DNA from: Fervidibacter canadensis
Lineage (GTDB): Bacteria; Armatimonadota; Fervidibacteria; Fervidibacterales; Fervidibacteraceae
NCBI GenBank assembly: GCA_041446545.1
Contig: JBGOEJ010000001.1
Coordinates: 186,001 to 250,000 of the forward strand
Direction of reading: 5' to 3'
DNA length: 64,000 nucleotides
Part shown: positions 38,776 through 48,400 of the stretch, one piece after another
How positions within the stretch are numbered: position 1 is the stretch's first letter
Layout: every line of letters begins with the position of its first letter
The notes under the pieces: generated by a model
What the model was told of the DNA's origin: nothing
What the model saw: only the letters and a program-made list of their open reading frames with translations
Database searches by the model: none
Position numbers and translations under genes: made by a program

Positions 38776-39723
38776 ATGCGGCGTTGGATAGCGGTGAGCG
38801 TCCTCGGTGGGCTCTTGGCGGGTTGGCTCTTTGCTTTCCAGCCAGAACAAGTGTCGTTGCGCTTCCAATTCCAACCCAAGCAAACCCTCACCTACGAAGC
38901 CACCCAGCAAGGCGAAGGGACATTGACCATCAACGCCGGCGGACAAGATATCGTCAGCCAGATGCACATAGAAGCCAAGACGACGGACACTTATCAAGTG
39001 GAGCGGGTCAGCGATTACGGCGACGCCATCCTCGTGCGGACGACGAGGGGCAAAATGACCTTCAAAGTGAGTGCTCCAACGGGAGAAGAGAAGGCAGAGA
39101 CAAGGGACATCCCGACCACACGCCTCCGCCTGCATGTAGACCCGACAGGACAAGTGCGCCAAATGCAGTGGCTGGAACGCCCAGAGCGGGAGAAAGAAGA
39201 GGTTGCCTCCACGCCTTTTGGCAAATTAGGCATCCGTTTCTCTGATGCCCCAGAGGTGGCACTGGAAAACTTGCTCCTTCCCGAAAAGCCTGTCAAAGTC
39301 GGCGACACTTGGGACATCACCCGATCGGTCAAAATGACGGTCGGCGACCGTCCCGTCAAATTGGAGGTGAAAGGTCGGGGGCGTTTGGCAGGTTGGGAAA
39401 AGGTGGGCGACCGCCTCTGCGCCCTCTTGGAAATGACGACAGAAATCCCCACCATGAGCGACTTCTTCCAACAATTGTTCACCGCCTTACCTACTGAAGC
39501 CAGCAACGCCACAGTGGATGGTTCCGTTAAGGACGAAAGCAAGTTTTGGTTTGACGCCGACGCAGGGCGCATCCTGCGGGTGGAAAGTGCGGGAGAAGCC
39601 ACGATGAACTTCTCCCTCTCCTTGCCGACAGGGGGAAGCGTTTCCACGATGATGCTGATGCACATGACCGAACGAAAGCAACTTGTCAAGGTCAGCAAAG
39701 CATCCCCTTCCGAGAAGCCATAA
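38776..39723 (+). CDS. exported hypothetical protein (DUF6263-like)
   Basis: A 315-residue protein with a signal peptide or anchor (VLGGLLAGWLFAFQ) and a beta-rich body: LRFQFQPKQTLTYEATQQGEG, VKVGDTWDITRSVKM, GRLAGWEKVGDRLCALLEM, KFWFDADAGRILRVE. The pattern of long strands and PVKVGDTW matches what I know as DUF6263-like proteins, whose role is unknown; the name is tentative. No catalytic motif is apparent. It follows pdxA by 21 bases and converges with the glycosidase gene 14 bases downstream. Confidence 0.6.
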   Translation: MRRWIAVSVLGGLLAGWLFAFQPEQVSLRFQFQPKQTLTYEATQQGEGTLTINAGGQDIVSQMHIEAKTTDTYQVERVSDYGDAILVRTTRGKMTFKVSAPTGEEKAETRDIPTTRLRLHVDPTGQVRQMQWLERPEREKEEVASTPFGKLGIRFSDAPEVALENLLLPEKPVKVGDTWDITRSVKMTVGDRPVKLEVKGRGRLAGWEKVGDRLCALLEMTTEIPTMSDFFQQLFTALPTEASNATVDGSVKDESKFWFDADAGRILRVESAGEATMNFSLSLPTGGSVSTMMLMHMTERKQLVKVSKASPSEKP

Positions 39724-39737
39724 ACCTTTCCTGCCCT

Positions 39738-42446
39738 TCACCATCCTAAAGCCCGGCGCACCACTTCGCAGAAAAGGTGCGTCCACGCTTGCCATTCGGG
39801 AGCGTCCTCGGTCAAGGGCATGCGAAGCCCCCAGAAGGTAACGATGCCCCGCCCAAACTTGCCCCGCACCAAGAGGGCATTGCCATTCGTGCTCATTAAG
39901 ACATCGGCGTTGTTGACGGGACGAAGGGCGAGGGCATTTAAACCCGTGCGGACAAGGCGTCTTTGCCAACGCACCGCCACTTGCCGATGCTCTCCTATCA
40001 CTTCCGCCACTTCGGGAAACAAATTGGCGTGGGCGTGAAAGCCGCAGGCTTCCGAAAGCAGCAAAACCCGACCACCTTGCGCAACCCACGAACGAAGGGC
40101 TTGAGCGCGCTCAAAACTCAACTCCCGCAAGTCCCGCAAAGGCGGGATGACCAACACATCGGCAGGTTGCCAATAAGTCGGCAAAAGGTAGCGGACGAGG
40201 AAGGCAGTGTAACCTTGCCGTTGCAGTAAAGCCGTCAATCGCCCTGCGTGCCAACCGTCGGCGATGACACCGATGGCAGGGCGGGGCGTTTTTGATGGCA
40301 ACTTGACAGGCAAAAGCGACCGCAACACAGCAGCAAATTCGTTTGAAGGCAACCCCCGCACGAACAGACCGCGCCGCACGAAGGGTTGCGTCGTCCCATC
40401 GGCGAAGGTCACGATGCCCCGCGCCACTAATCGCACGATGCCCTTCGGCACTTTGGCAGTGCAACGAAGGGTCGCACCTTTTCGCAATTGCCCAGCGGTT
40501 AGTTCGCCTTCCATCAGCGTCGCTTCCGAAAAACCCTCTTCCCGTTCCCAACACAAGGCAAAGCGCACCGACGCCACCTTGTCAGCAGGCAACAAACCCA
40601 TCGTGACTGTCGCCGCAATGTGGACGGCATCCCCTGCACGATAAGTGATGGGCATGTCTTTGTGGCGTAAGCCGTTGCTCAGGTGGAAAACAAAGCGAGG
40701 CGCTCGGTGAGCAGGCACAGTCGGTTGCGCCGTTGCGCCCAAGGTCAACGCCGCAAGGAAGTCGCGCAAGGGAGCAAAGTTGTAACTGAAGACGACGAAC
40801 CCGTCCGCCCCCAAATCCCGCGCCACCTTCACTTGCTCCAAAAATTGCCATTCGTCATCCAGCAAATATGCGCCGATGCCCGGTGCGATAGGGACTGCGC
40901 CGTTGACTTCCGTGACCTGCTCTTTGACCCGTTCGGCAAAGAGCGAGGTGTCCGCCGTGTAGTCCATCGGGCAAACGAAGTCCAAGATGCCTTCTCGCAC
41001 CCAACGCATCCAGTCTTGCTTGATGAGGGCGAAGTAGTAGCGATGGCGTTGCCAGACGGCAGCCGAGACAGCGACTTGCGGGTTGGCATCCTTGACGGCG
41101 AAATAAACCCGCCGAACTAAGTTCGTCACATTCTCCCGCTGCCATTCGTCGTAGCGAAGTTTGAGCGGACAAAGCAGCACTTGGCGCGGGAAATCCGTCA
41201 GCACAATGCCTGTCGCTTGCTCGAACTGTCGGCGGGAAACTTCGCTGTAGTCAAAGCGATAGTGGGGTGCTTCAGGGTAGCGAATGTAGTCAAAATGGAC
41301 GCCCGCAATAGGGTAGGTGAGGAGTTCCATCATCGCCCGAAACTCGTGCTCCTGATTGCGTGGGTCAGCAGGGTTGAGCCAAAGGGCTTGCTTGCCTTCA
41401 GGGTCGCGCACCAAGCGATCTTCTTTCGCCATCTGCTCTTTGAGCCAATCGGGGGCTGTGCCGAAATGGAAATTCACCCGCCAAGCATGCAACTCAATGC
41501 CATAGCGTTTCGCCGCTTCGGTGGCGTTGCGCAGTTCGTCCAAATCGGCTCGCTCTGCCCAAGGGTCGCGGGGCAGAAATTGGCTGCGGTAGACGACATT
41601 GCCGCCTCTCCCTGCCCGAAAGAAGAGGCAATTGAAATTCGCCGCCTTGAGCGTCTGCATCACCTCCTCCCAATTTGTCGGGGCATAGGTGTGCAACCAG
41701 ATGCCCCGAATTTCGCCCTCACGGGGCTCTAACGAAATCGCCAACGCTCGGTGAATCCGTTCGTGTTCTGAAAGCAAAACTCGCAGCCGTTTTAGCCAAA
41801 CCGTCCCGTCTTGAGGGAGATGCAGGTTCACTGTTGCAAGGTCGGGACGCAAAAGGGTTAAGGCTTGCTGGCGACGCACCTCATCGGCGAAAGGTTTCTG
41901 GGCGACTTCAGAAAGCCACGCCAACCGTTTGCGCCGCAATTCGCTCACCCACGCTGACCAACGCTCGCGCAGAAGGCGCTGGAAGCGGGGCGACAGTTGC
42001 GCTCCCTCCAACAACCATGCCGCCAATTGGGCTGCCCGCTCGCCGTCAGAGCGGTCAGGCGGAAACGGTTCAGTGATGAGCCGCCCTTTGCCGTTGGTCA
42101 TCGTCGCCAACGCCTGCCGCCACTCATCGGTTCGTCCGTTCCACGCCCAAACGACGAAGCGTTGGGCGTTTTGAAGGACAGCAAGCGATGATGGGTCAGG
42201 CATGTTAGCGGGCAAAAGACAAAGGGCGTTTCGGATTTCTTCGGGAGTCAACGCCGACGCGTTCACTCGCCGATAAGGCAAACGACAGCGGCGAAGCCAT
42301 CGCTCCGCCGTCGCCACTTGATTGTCCACCGCAAAACGGGCAGCAGGGGCAGTCGCAGCCCAACGGTCATCCCGAACGATGAGCACCTGCCCTTGACCAA
42401 AAGACACAAACATCGCCAGCAAGACAAGGCTCATCCGACTCTTCAT
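39738..42446 (-). CDS. secreted GHL10-type glycoside hydrolase-like protein
   Basis: A 902-residue protein with a signal peptide (SLVLLAMFVSFGQG). Residues about 243-590 form the GHL10 (DUF187) TIM barrel: REGEIRGIWLHTYAPTNWEE, FNCLFFRAGRGGNVVYRS, GIELHAWRVNFHFG, GVHFDYIRYPEAPHY, and DFVCPMDYTADTSLFAERV. Members act on glycans, some on peptidoglycan-linked sugars. The C-terminal 200 residues resemble a class I glutamine-amidotransferase/ThuA-like fold (VIADGWHAGRLTALL, VLVIPPLRDL, GGRVLLLSEACGFHAH). The frame is open 62 codons upstream into the flgM promoter region; ATG 42446 with GGGAGTGGAAGG before it is chosen. Confidence 0.8.
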   Translation of the reverse strand: MKSRMSLVLLAMFVSFGQGQVLIVRDDRWAATAPAARFAVDNQVATAERWLRRCRLPYRRVNASALTPEEIRNALCLLPANMPDPSSLAVLQNAQRFVVWAWNGRTDEWRQALATMTNGKGRLITEPFPPDRSDGERAAQLAAWLLEGAQLSPRFQRLLRERWSAWVSELRRKRLAWLSEVAQKPFADEVRRQQALTLLRPDLATVNLHLPQDGTVWLKRLRVLLSEHERIHRALAISLEPREGEIRGIWLHTYAPTNWEEVMQTLKAANFNCLFFRAGRGGNVVYRSQFLPRDPWAERADLDELRNATEAAKRYGIELHAWRVNFHFGTAPDWLKEQMAKEDRLVRDPEGKQALWLNPADPRNQEHEFRAMMELLTYPIAGVHFDYIRYPEAPHYRFDYSEVSRRQFEQATGIVLTDFPRQVLLCPLKLRYDEWQRENVTNLVRRVYFAVKDANPQVAVSAAVWQRHRYYFALIKQDWMRWVREGILDFVCPMDYTADTSLFAERVKEQVTEVNGAVPIAPGIGAYLLDDEWQFLEQVKVARDLGADGFVVFSYNFAPLRDFLAALTLGATAQPTVPAHRAPRFVFHLSNGLRHKDMPITYRAGDAVHIAATVTMGLLPADKVASVRFALCWEREEGFSEATLMEGELTAGQLRKGATLRCTAKVPKGIVRLVARGIVTFADGTTQPFVRRGLFVRGLPSNEFAAVLRSLLPVKLPSKTPRPAIGVIADGWHAGRLTALLQRQGYTAFLVRYLLPTYWQPADVLVIPPLRDLRELSFERAQALRSWVAQGGRVLLLSEACGFHAHANLFPEVAEVIGEHRQVAVRWQRRLVRTGLNALALRPVNNADVLMSTNGNALLVRGKFGRGIVTFWGLRMPLTEDAPEWQAWTHLFCEVVRRALGW

Positions 42447-42482
42447 TGCCTTCCACTCCCGTAGCAACACGCCTTTGTCGTC

Positions 42483-42510
42483 TAAAAGGTTGCCGCAAAA
42501 TTGCCGATAA
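42483..42510 (+). promoter_or_regulatory. sigma-28 (FliA) promoter before flgM
   Basis: TAAAAGGT (42483-42490) and GCCGATAA (42503-42510) are separated by 12 bases. The -10 element is a perfect match to the flagellar sigma factor consensus, and the element stands 28 bases before flgM. It would drive flgM-flgN-flgK-flgL, the expected late genes. Confidence 0.8.
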
Positions 42511-42538
42511 ACAGTCGGACGAAGCGAGGTGACAAGCC

Positions 42539-42835
42539 ATGCGGATTTCGCCAGACATTGCCGCTCGGTTGCAAAACCTCTTGGCGTCGCGTTTGGAGGC
42601 AAGCCAACGGATGGATGCCGCATCAATGCCATCGGGCTCTGTGAAAGGAAACGATGAGCCCGTCGCTTTATCGGCAGAGTTGCGGTTGATTCAGTTGTTG
42701 CACGAAATGGTCAAGCAACTTCCTGAAGTGGATAACGAACGGGTAGCGCAAATTCAGCAGCAGTTGGAGCAAGGCGCTTACAACCCAGACATCAAAGCCG
42801 TCGCCGAAGCCGTGCTGCGGGAGTTGGGGGTGTGA
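42539..42835 (+). CDS. flgM: anti-sigma-28 factor FlgM
   Basis: A 98-residue protein. The polar, flexible N-terminal half carries MRISPDI; the C-terminal sigma-binding helices read ALSAELRLIQLLHEMVKQLP and ERVAQIQQQLEQGAYNPD, with the conserved Y-x-x-D and AVAEAVL of FlgM. FlgM holds FliA until hook completion and is then exported. It lies first in a late operon with flgN, flgK and flgL, directly after a sigma-28 promoter. Confidence 0.88.
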   Translation: MRISPDIAARLQNLLASRLEASQRMDAASMPSGSVKGNDEPVALSAELRLIQLLHEMVKQLPEVDNERVAQIQQQLEQGAYNPDIKAVAEAVLRELGV

Positions 42836-42837
42836 GG

Positions 42838-43119
42838 ATGGAGCGAAACGGACTTTTGGGGCGGCTACAAGGACTTTTGACAGAGTTGATCAGCGCCTTG
42901 AGCCGCAACGATTTGGAAGCCATTGAGCGGGCGACGGAAGCCTTGCAGCAATTTGTGGACGAAAACGGTCATTTGCTCCCGCAAATCACCTGTCCAAACG
43001 ATTTGACCCTCCTTTGTCGGCTCTTAGAAGCCGCCCAATGTTTGGTCTGGACGCGCTTGCTGACCCTTGTCACGCAAAGCGACCTTCCGACCCGCTCTTT
43101 GGTGGCGGGAAAAGTGTGA
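42838..43119 (+). CDS. flgN: FlgN-like flagellar export chaperone
   Basis: A 93-residue helical protein placed between flgM and flgK, where flgN is normally found. It begins LLGRLQGLLTELISALSRND, contains AIERATEALQQFVDENGHLLPQ, similar to the FlgN helical hairpin, and is somewhat shorter than usual FlgN. The chaperone binds FlgK and FlgL before export. ATG 42838 is three bases after the flgM stop; GTG 42832 would overlap it. Assignment relies largely on position. Confidence 0.6.
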   Translation: MERNGLLGRLQGLLTELISALSRNDLEAIERATEALQQFVDENGHLLPQITCPNDLTLLCRLLEAAQCLVWTRLLTLVTQSDLPTRSLVAGKV

Positions 43120-43143
43120 CTTTTCAGAGGAGGCGACAAGGGC

Positions 43144-44529
43144 ATGGCGTTATCGGTCGCCCTACAAGCCGCTTTGCAATCCTTGCTGGCGCATCAAGCC
43201 GCTATCGCCACTGCCGCCCACAACACCGCCAACGCGCAAAATCCCAACTACTCCCGTCAAATCGCCAAACTCCAAGCCGCTTTGCCTATCCCAGAACCAA
43301 GCCTTCGGGATGGGATGTCCTTTGGTCAGTTGGGCACGGGTGTGACCGTCGGCGAAATCATCCGCCAGTTTGATGCCCTCTTGGCGGATTCTTTGCGCAT
43401 CGCCGATGGGCGTGTCGGTTATCACGAAACATTGGTGAACGGCTTGGAACGCGTGGAAGCATTAATGGGCGAACCCAGCGACAGTGGCATCGCCGCTTTG
43501 ATGACGGAGTTTTTTGAGGCGTGGCGAAACCTTTCCGCCAATCCCGAAAACATGGGCGCCCGAGCCCTCGTCCTTGAACGCGCCCGAACTTTGCTCAGCC
43601 GCTTCAACGCCTTGCAAAGCCAATTAGCCCACGAGCAAGATTTGAGCCTTCGGCAAATGCAGGAGGAAGTCAATGCCCTCAACCGTGCCCTCGCCCAAGT
43701 CGCCCGGCTCAACGAGCAAATTGCCGCCTCCAAAGCCGCAGGGTTGCAACCCAACGATTTGATGGACGAGCGGGATGCCGTCTTGCGAGACATCGCCCGC
43801 CTTTTGCCCATCCAAGTTAGCGAGCAGCCCAACGGGAGCGTGATGGTCTTAGCGGGTGGGCATGAGTTGGTCAGCGCCAACCGTTTTCGGTCGGTGAAAC
43901 TGGCGTTTGATAACAACGGCAAACCCATCGTCGTTTTGGAAGACACAGGTGACGCCATCCCTCTGGGAGAAGGCGTGTTGGCAGCATTGCAAGAGTTCAC
44001 GAGTGAAGTTGTCAACCGCCTTCGGGAAAAGTTACAGAGGCTGCTGGACGCCCTCGCCAACACCATCAACGGGCTTCATCAATCAGGGTTTGGGTTGGAC
44101 GGGACGACAGGCGACCCTTTCTTCGTGCTCATCAGCGGTCAATGGCAAGTCAATCCTTCCCTCCTCAACGACCCTCGTCGCCTCGCCGCCTCCCAAACAG
44201 GCGCTGTCGGTGACGGGACGGTCGCCGCTGCTATTGCCCGTTTGATGGACAAACCCTTGGCGGATTTGGATGGTCAAACGGTTTCCGCTTTCTATCGCAA
44301 TTTGGTCGGAGACTTGGCTGCCCGAACCAATGGGACGCAAAATGCTTTGACCGCTTTCAGCGAAGCCCGCCGCTTCCTTCAAGACCGACGGGATGCTGTT
44401 TCAGGTGTCTCCATTGACGAAGAGATGGTGGACTTGATGCGTTTCCAGCAAGCCTACATCGCCGCCGCCCGTGTCTTGCAAGTCGTGGATAACCTCGTCA
44501 GCGACTTGCTGACGAATTTGGTCCGCTGA
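43144..44529 (+). CDS. flgK: flagellar hook-associated protein FlgK (HAP1)
   Basis: A 461-residue protein with the rod/hook N-terminal motif LQAALQSLLAHQAAIATAAH and NTANAQNPNYSRQ, a FlgK-type coiled region (LNRALAQVARLNEQIAAS, LMDERDAVLRDIARL) and the C-terminal helix SIDEEMVDLMRFQQAYIAAA. FlgK joins hook and filament together with FlgL. Shorter than enterobacterial FlgK, so the variable outer domain is reduced. ATG 43144 follows GGAGGCGAC. Confidence 0.93.
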   Translation: MALSVALQAALQSLLAHQAAIATAAHNTANAQNPNYSRQIAKLQAALPIPEPSLRDGMSFGQLGTGVTVGEIIRQFDALLADSLRIADGRVGYHETLVNGLERVEALMGEPSDSGIAALMTEFFEAWRNLSANPENMGARALVLERARTLLSRFNALQSQLAHEQDLSLRQMQEEVNALNRALAQVARLNEQIAASKAAGLQPNDLMDERDAVLRDIARLLPIQVSEQPNGSVMVLAGGHELVSANRFRSVKLAFDNNGKPIVVLEDTGDAIPLGEGVLAALQEFTSEVVNRLREKLQRLLDALANTINGLHQSGFGLDGTTGDPFFVLISGQWQVNPSLLNDPRRLAASQTGAVGDGTVAAAIARLMDKPLADLDGQTVSAFYRNLVGDLAARTNGTQNALTAFSEARRFLQDRRDAVSGVSIDEEMVDLMRFQQAYIAAARVLQVVDNLVSDLLTNLVR

Positions 44530-44544
44530 AAGGAGTGACCATTG

Positions 44545-45435
44545 ATGCGCATCACACCGTCCATCCTTGCCCGCCAAGCCGTCGCACATATCAACCAGAA
44601 CGCCGATGCCATCAACGAAAGTTTGGAGCGATTGGGAACAGGGCGCCGCATCCGCCGCGCTTCCGACGACCCAACAGGCACGGTGCTGGCGTTGCGATTG
44701 CAAAGCGACATCGCTTTAACCGACGGCGACCGCCGACGGGTGGAACAAGCCCTCCCTTATCTGCAAGCGATGGACGCCGCCCTCAATCAAGCCATCGCCA
44801 TCTTGCAACGGGCGCGGGAACTTGTCCTGCAAGCGAGCAACGATTCTTTGACGACCGACCAGCGAAAAGCCATCGCCGAAGAGATGACGACTTTGCGGGA
44901 CGAATTCCTCCAAGTCGCCAACACCCGCGTCGGCGACCGCTACCTGTTTTCGGGCACCGCCATCTTGACCAAACCGTTCGTCGCCAACTTAGCGGGTGAT
45001 GTCGTCTACCAAGGCGATGGCAATCAGATGAAGGTCACCCTTAGCAACGACGAGCAAGTGCCCATCACTTTGGCGGGCAACGCCGTCTTTCAATCAGGCG
45101 AAGATGTTTTCGCCGTCTTGAAAGACGCCATCAATGCGATGAAGGCGGGCGACGGCGAAACTTTGCGGGCGAACCTTTTGCCCCGCTTGGACGCCAGCAT
45201 CCAGCAAATCCTCAACACCGCCGCTTCGTTGGGCGCCCAAGCCAACCGCAGTGAGCGAACCGTTGACACCCTTTTGCTGCAAAAGCAATCCTTCCAACTC
45301 GCCCTTTCGCCCGTTTTGGACGCCGATGTCGCCGAAGAAGTGGCAACCTACCAACTCCGACAGACCACCCTCCAAGCCACCCTCTTTGCTGCCAGCCGCA
45401 TCTTGCCCTTGAGCCTCGTGGATTTCATGGCGTGA
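44545..45435 (+). CDS. flgL: flagellar hook-associated protein FlgL (HAP3)
   Basis: A 296-residue flagellin-like junction protein. MRITPSILARQAVAHINQN and RLGTGRRIRRASDDPTGT are the N-terminal D0/D1 motifs, RYLFSGTAILTKPF is the FlgL-typical segment, and the C-terminus has VATYQLRQTTLQATLFAASR. ATG 44545 is preferred over TTG 44542, with AAAGGAGTGA upstream. No csrA or fliW gene follows, unlike many flgL neighbourhoods. The gap 45436-45488 holds nothing recognisable. Confidence 0.93.
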   Translation: MRITPSILARQAVAHINQNADAINESLERLGTGRRIRRASDDPTGTVLALRLQSDIALTDGDRRRVEQALPYLQAMDAALNQAIAILQRARELVLQASNDSLTTDQRKAIAEEMTTLRDEFLQVANTRVGDRYLFSGTAILTKPFVANLAGDVVYQGDGNQMKVTLSNDEQVPITLAGNAVFQSGEDVFAVLKDAINAMKAGDGETLRANLLPRLDASIQQILNTAASLGAQANRSERTVDTLLLQKQSFQLALSPVLDADVAEEVATYQLRQTTLQATLFAASRILPLSLVDFMA

Positions 45436-45488
45436 TGGAAAGGATAGGTAGGCAAATGAGGCACTCTTCGGGGCGACCTTTTTCGCGG

Positions 45489-48400
45489 CTAACTCCTATT
45501 CAGTTGCCCCACCAGTGCTAAGACCTGTTGGGCTTGCTCGCTTTTGCCCGCAACGATGTAGCAGCCTGCCAGTGACAGGTAATCGGCGAGGGCTTCGCCT
45601 TTCTCTTCGTCGCTTTCCACCAACCGCAGCCAGATGGCGATAGCTTCGTCGTAATAACCTTTGTGCTGGCAGGCTTTCGCCAGCGTCCGCCACCCGTCCC
45701 GCGTTAAGCCACCGTCTTGGGCGAAGGGCAAGAGCATCTCCAACGCCATCTCCCAGAAACCGAATTGCCCGTAAAGGTCGCCCAAAAGTTCTGCCCGCTC
45801 TCGCTCGTCGGGCACCAACCGCTCCAGCAAGGACAAGGATTGCTCGTAACGCTCAAACTCTTGCAGTTGCAACAGCAACGCCAGCAACTCGCGGAAGTTC
45901 TCCCGCAAACTTGTCAACCACTCCGTCGGGATAGACAGGTTTTCTGGCTCGCTACCCTGCCATCGGTGCAACAACCATCGCCAAAGGGCATCCTCACCGC
46001 AAGCAGTGAAAGCGTCTTCCCATTCACCCGCAAGGGCATGGGCAAGGACGCGCAAATTCCACGCCGCCGCCCCTTCAGGGGCTGTCAAGGGAACTTGGGC
46101 GAAAATTTTCGCCGCTTCGCTGTAGCGATGACTAAGCAGCGTTAGTTTGCCTCGCACGAAGCGCTTTTCCGTTTCGTCCCAACCTGGCAAATCGGATTTG
46201 ACCGCCACTAAAGCCCCTGCTTCCGTTAGCAAACTTTCAGTGACCGAAAGGGCAAGGGTTGGCAATGGGTAGTGGCTTAGGGCAGCCTTCGCCAGCAGCA
46301 CCAACAGTTGCGGGTGGCTGGACAAACCGTCAGGCACGAAGGGCGCTATCGCTCGGCGCAAGTCGTCAACGGTGGCGCATTGCGGCAGCACCAATTGCAC
46401 GAAAGCGTTGATGGCAGGCTCATAGTAGCGACGCCGCAACAACGCTTGTTGAATCGCCCTTCCAAAGCACTGCAGGGCGTCAGGCAATTGCCCCATCTTT
46501 TGATGGCATAAGCCCATCCAATACCAAGCGCCGTAGGAAGTAGCGCCTTCCGTCCAATCAAAGTTGGTCGGCAATTGAGAGGCGAAGGAAAGTGCTCCTT
46601 GGAACGCCCGCAACGCTCCCATCCAATCGCCCAAAGCGAACCGCACTTGCCCTTCCAGCACCCAAAAATCAGGCGTCGTGATGGGCAACTGTTGCGATTC
46701 CCGCAAAAGTGCGATGGCTTGCTGTGGTCGGTTCAGTTGCATCAAGCAGTGCACGGCGTCGCAAAGGCAGCGAAGAAGATAGGGCGTGAAGGTGTCACCC
46801 AAGTGCACCAACGCCCGCCGAAAGCAATAGAAAGCCCGCTCCCATTGCCGCAACCGCAAATATTCCCGCCCCAAGTTATACCAAGCGAAGGGATCAAAGG
46901 GGTTGACACGCAAATCCTTCTTTGCCAACTCCAAGTTGCGGGCGACTTTTTGCTTGCGCCGAACCAAAGGGCTCAAGTAGCCGTAATGCTCAATCCAGAC
47001 GGGCAAAATTCCAAACTTGGCGTCGGGCTTGACTTGCTTGATGGAACTGGCGATTTGCTCGTGCAAGTTGCGCTCAAACCGAATGCCTTCCAAGTTGCGG
47101 AACAACCTGAAAGCGGGATGGACATGACCTTCCCGGTGCGAACGATAACCGACGAAACTAACCATCGGCAGGATGAAGCCGTCGTATTCTTCGTTGGCTT
47201 CCAGCAACTTCCGCAGGTTTTCCTTACCGTCCGCCAACGCTTCGTCGGCGTCCAGCCACAAAATCCATTCGCCCGTCGCATGCTTGAGCGACTTATTGCG
47301 GGCGTCACTGAAACTTCCCGTCCACTTAAAGCGAACGACTTTTGCGCCATAACGCTCAGCGATTTGCGGCGTCTCGTCCGTTGAGCCTGTGTCCACGATG
47401 ACGATTTCGTCCACAATTCCTCTCACGCTTTCCAAGCATCGTGGCAAGTTGTCGGCTTCGTCCTTGACAATCATGCACAGCGAAATCAGAGGCTTGAACT
47501 TGCGTCCATCCAGAACTGTCAAGGCGCTTGGGTCAGGGAGTGGCTCGTAAAGGTCTTTGGGCTTCGGTGGGCGGCGGCGGATGTCAAAAAGTTCGGGCAC
47601 AAGCATGAGGCGTGGGCGATACTTTTCCGCCTCTTCGGGCAAGTTCCATTTCTCTTTGAAGCGAGGGAAGGCGGCTTCCATCATCTTCTCAACGCCCAAC
47701 CGACCGCTCGTTCGGTTACCGTAATGGTGGACGAAAGCGTCCAAGGCGAGCCAGCAACGGAAACCCGCCGCCCGAGCCCTCAGGCTGTGGTCAATGTCCT
47801 CGTGCATGATGAGCCCAAAACGGGCATCCATGCCGCCGATGGCATCAATGACGCTGCGGCGCATCAGCACGCAAAAACTGATGAGGGCTGCCGTTTCCCA
47901 TCCTGCGCCACAGTGTTGGGCGCACCACTTTCGGGCGAACTCATGCATCTCTTTCAAGTTGCGGTAGTTGACCTCAATTTGCTGCCCTGAAGCGAAATTG
48001 GAGCACGGACCGACCATGCCGATGGTCGGGTCAATGTCCATCCAACGCAAAAGGCTGTCCAGCCAACCTTCCGTCACCACTGTGTCGCTGTCCAAGAAGG
48101 CGACGAAATCGCCTTCCGCCACCGCTAAACCGCAATTTCGCCCGGCAGGTGCGCCGATGTTGCGCCCGTTCAAAACCACCTTGACATTGCGGTGTCGGCG
48201 AACCAGTTCGTTCAAGTATCGCCTTGAGCCATCCGTTGAGCCGTTGTCCACGATGATGAGTTCAAAAGGTTGACGGGTGTAAGCGAAAACGCTTTCAACG
48301 CAACGACGAAGGTAACGCAGGTTGTTCCAGTTGAGGACAATGATGCTGACCAAACCGTCCGTCGGCTCTTTGCCCATCGCCACATCGCAAGGCATCTTTC

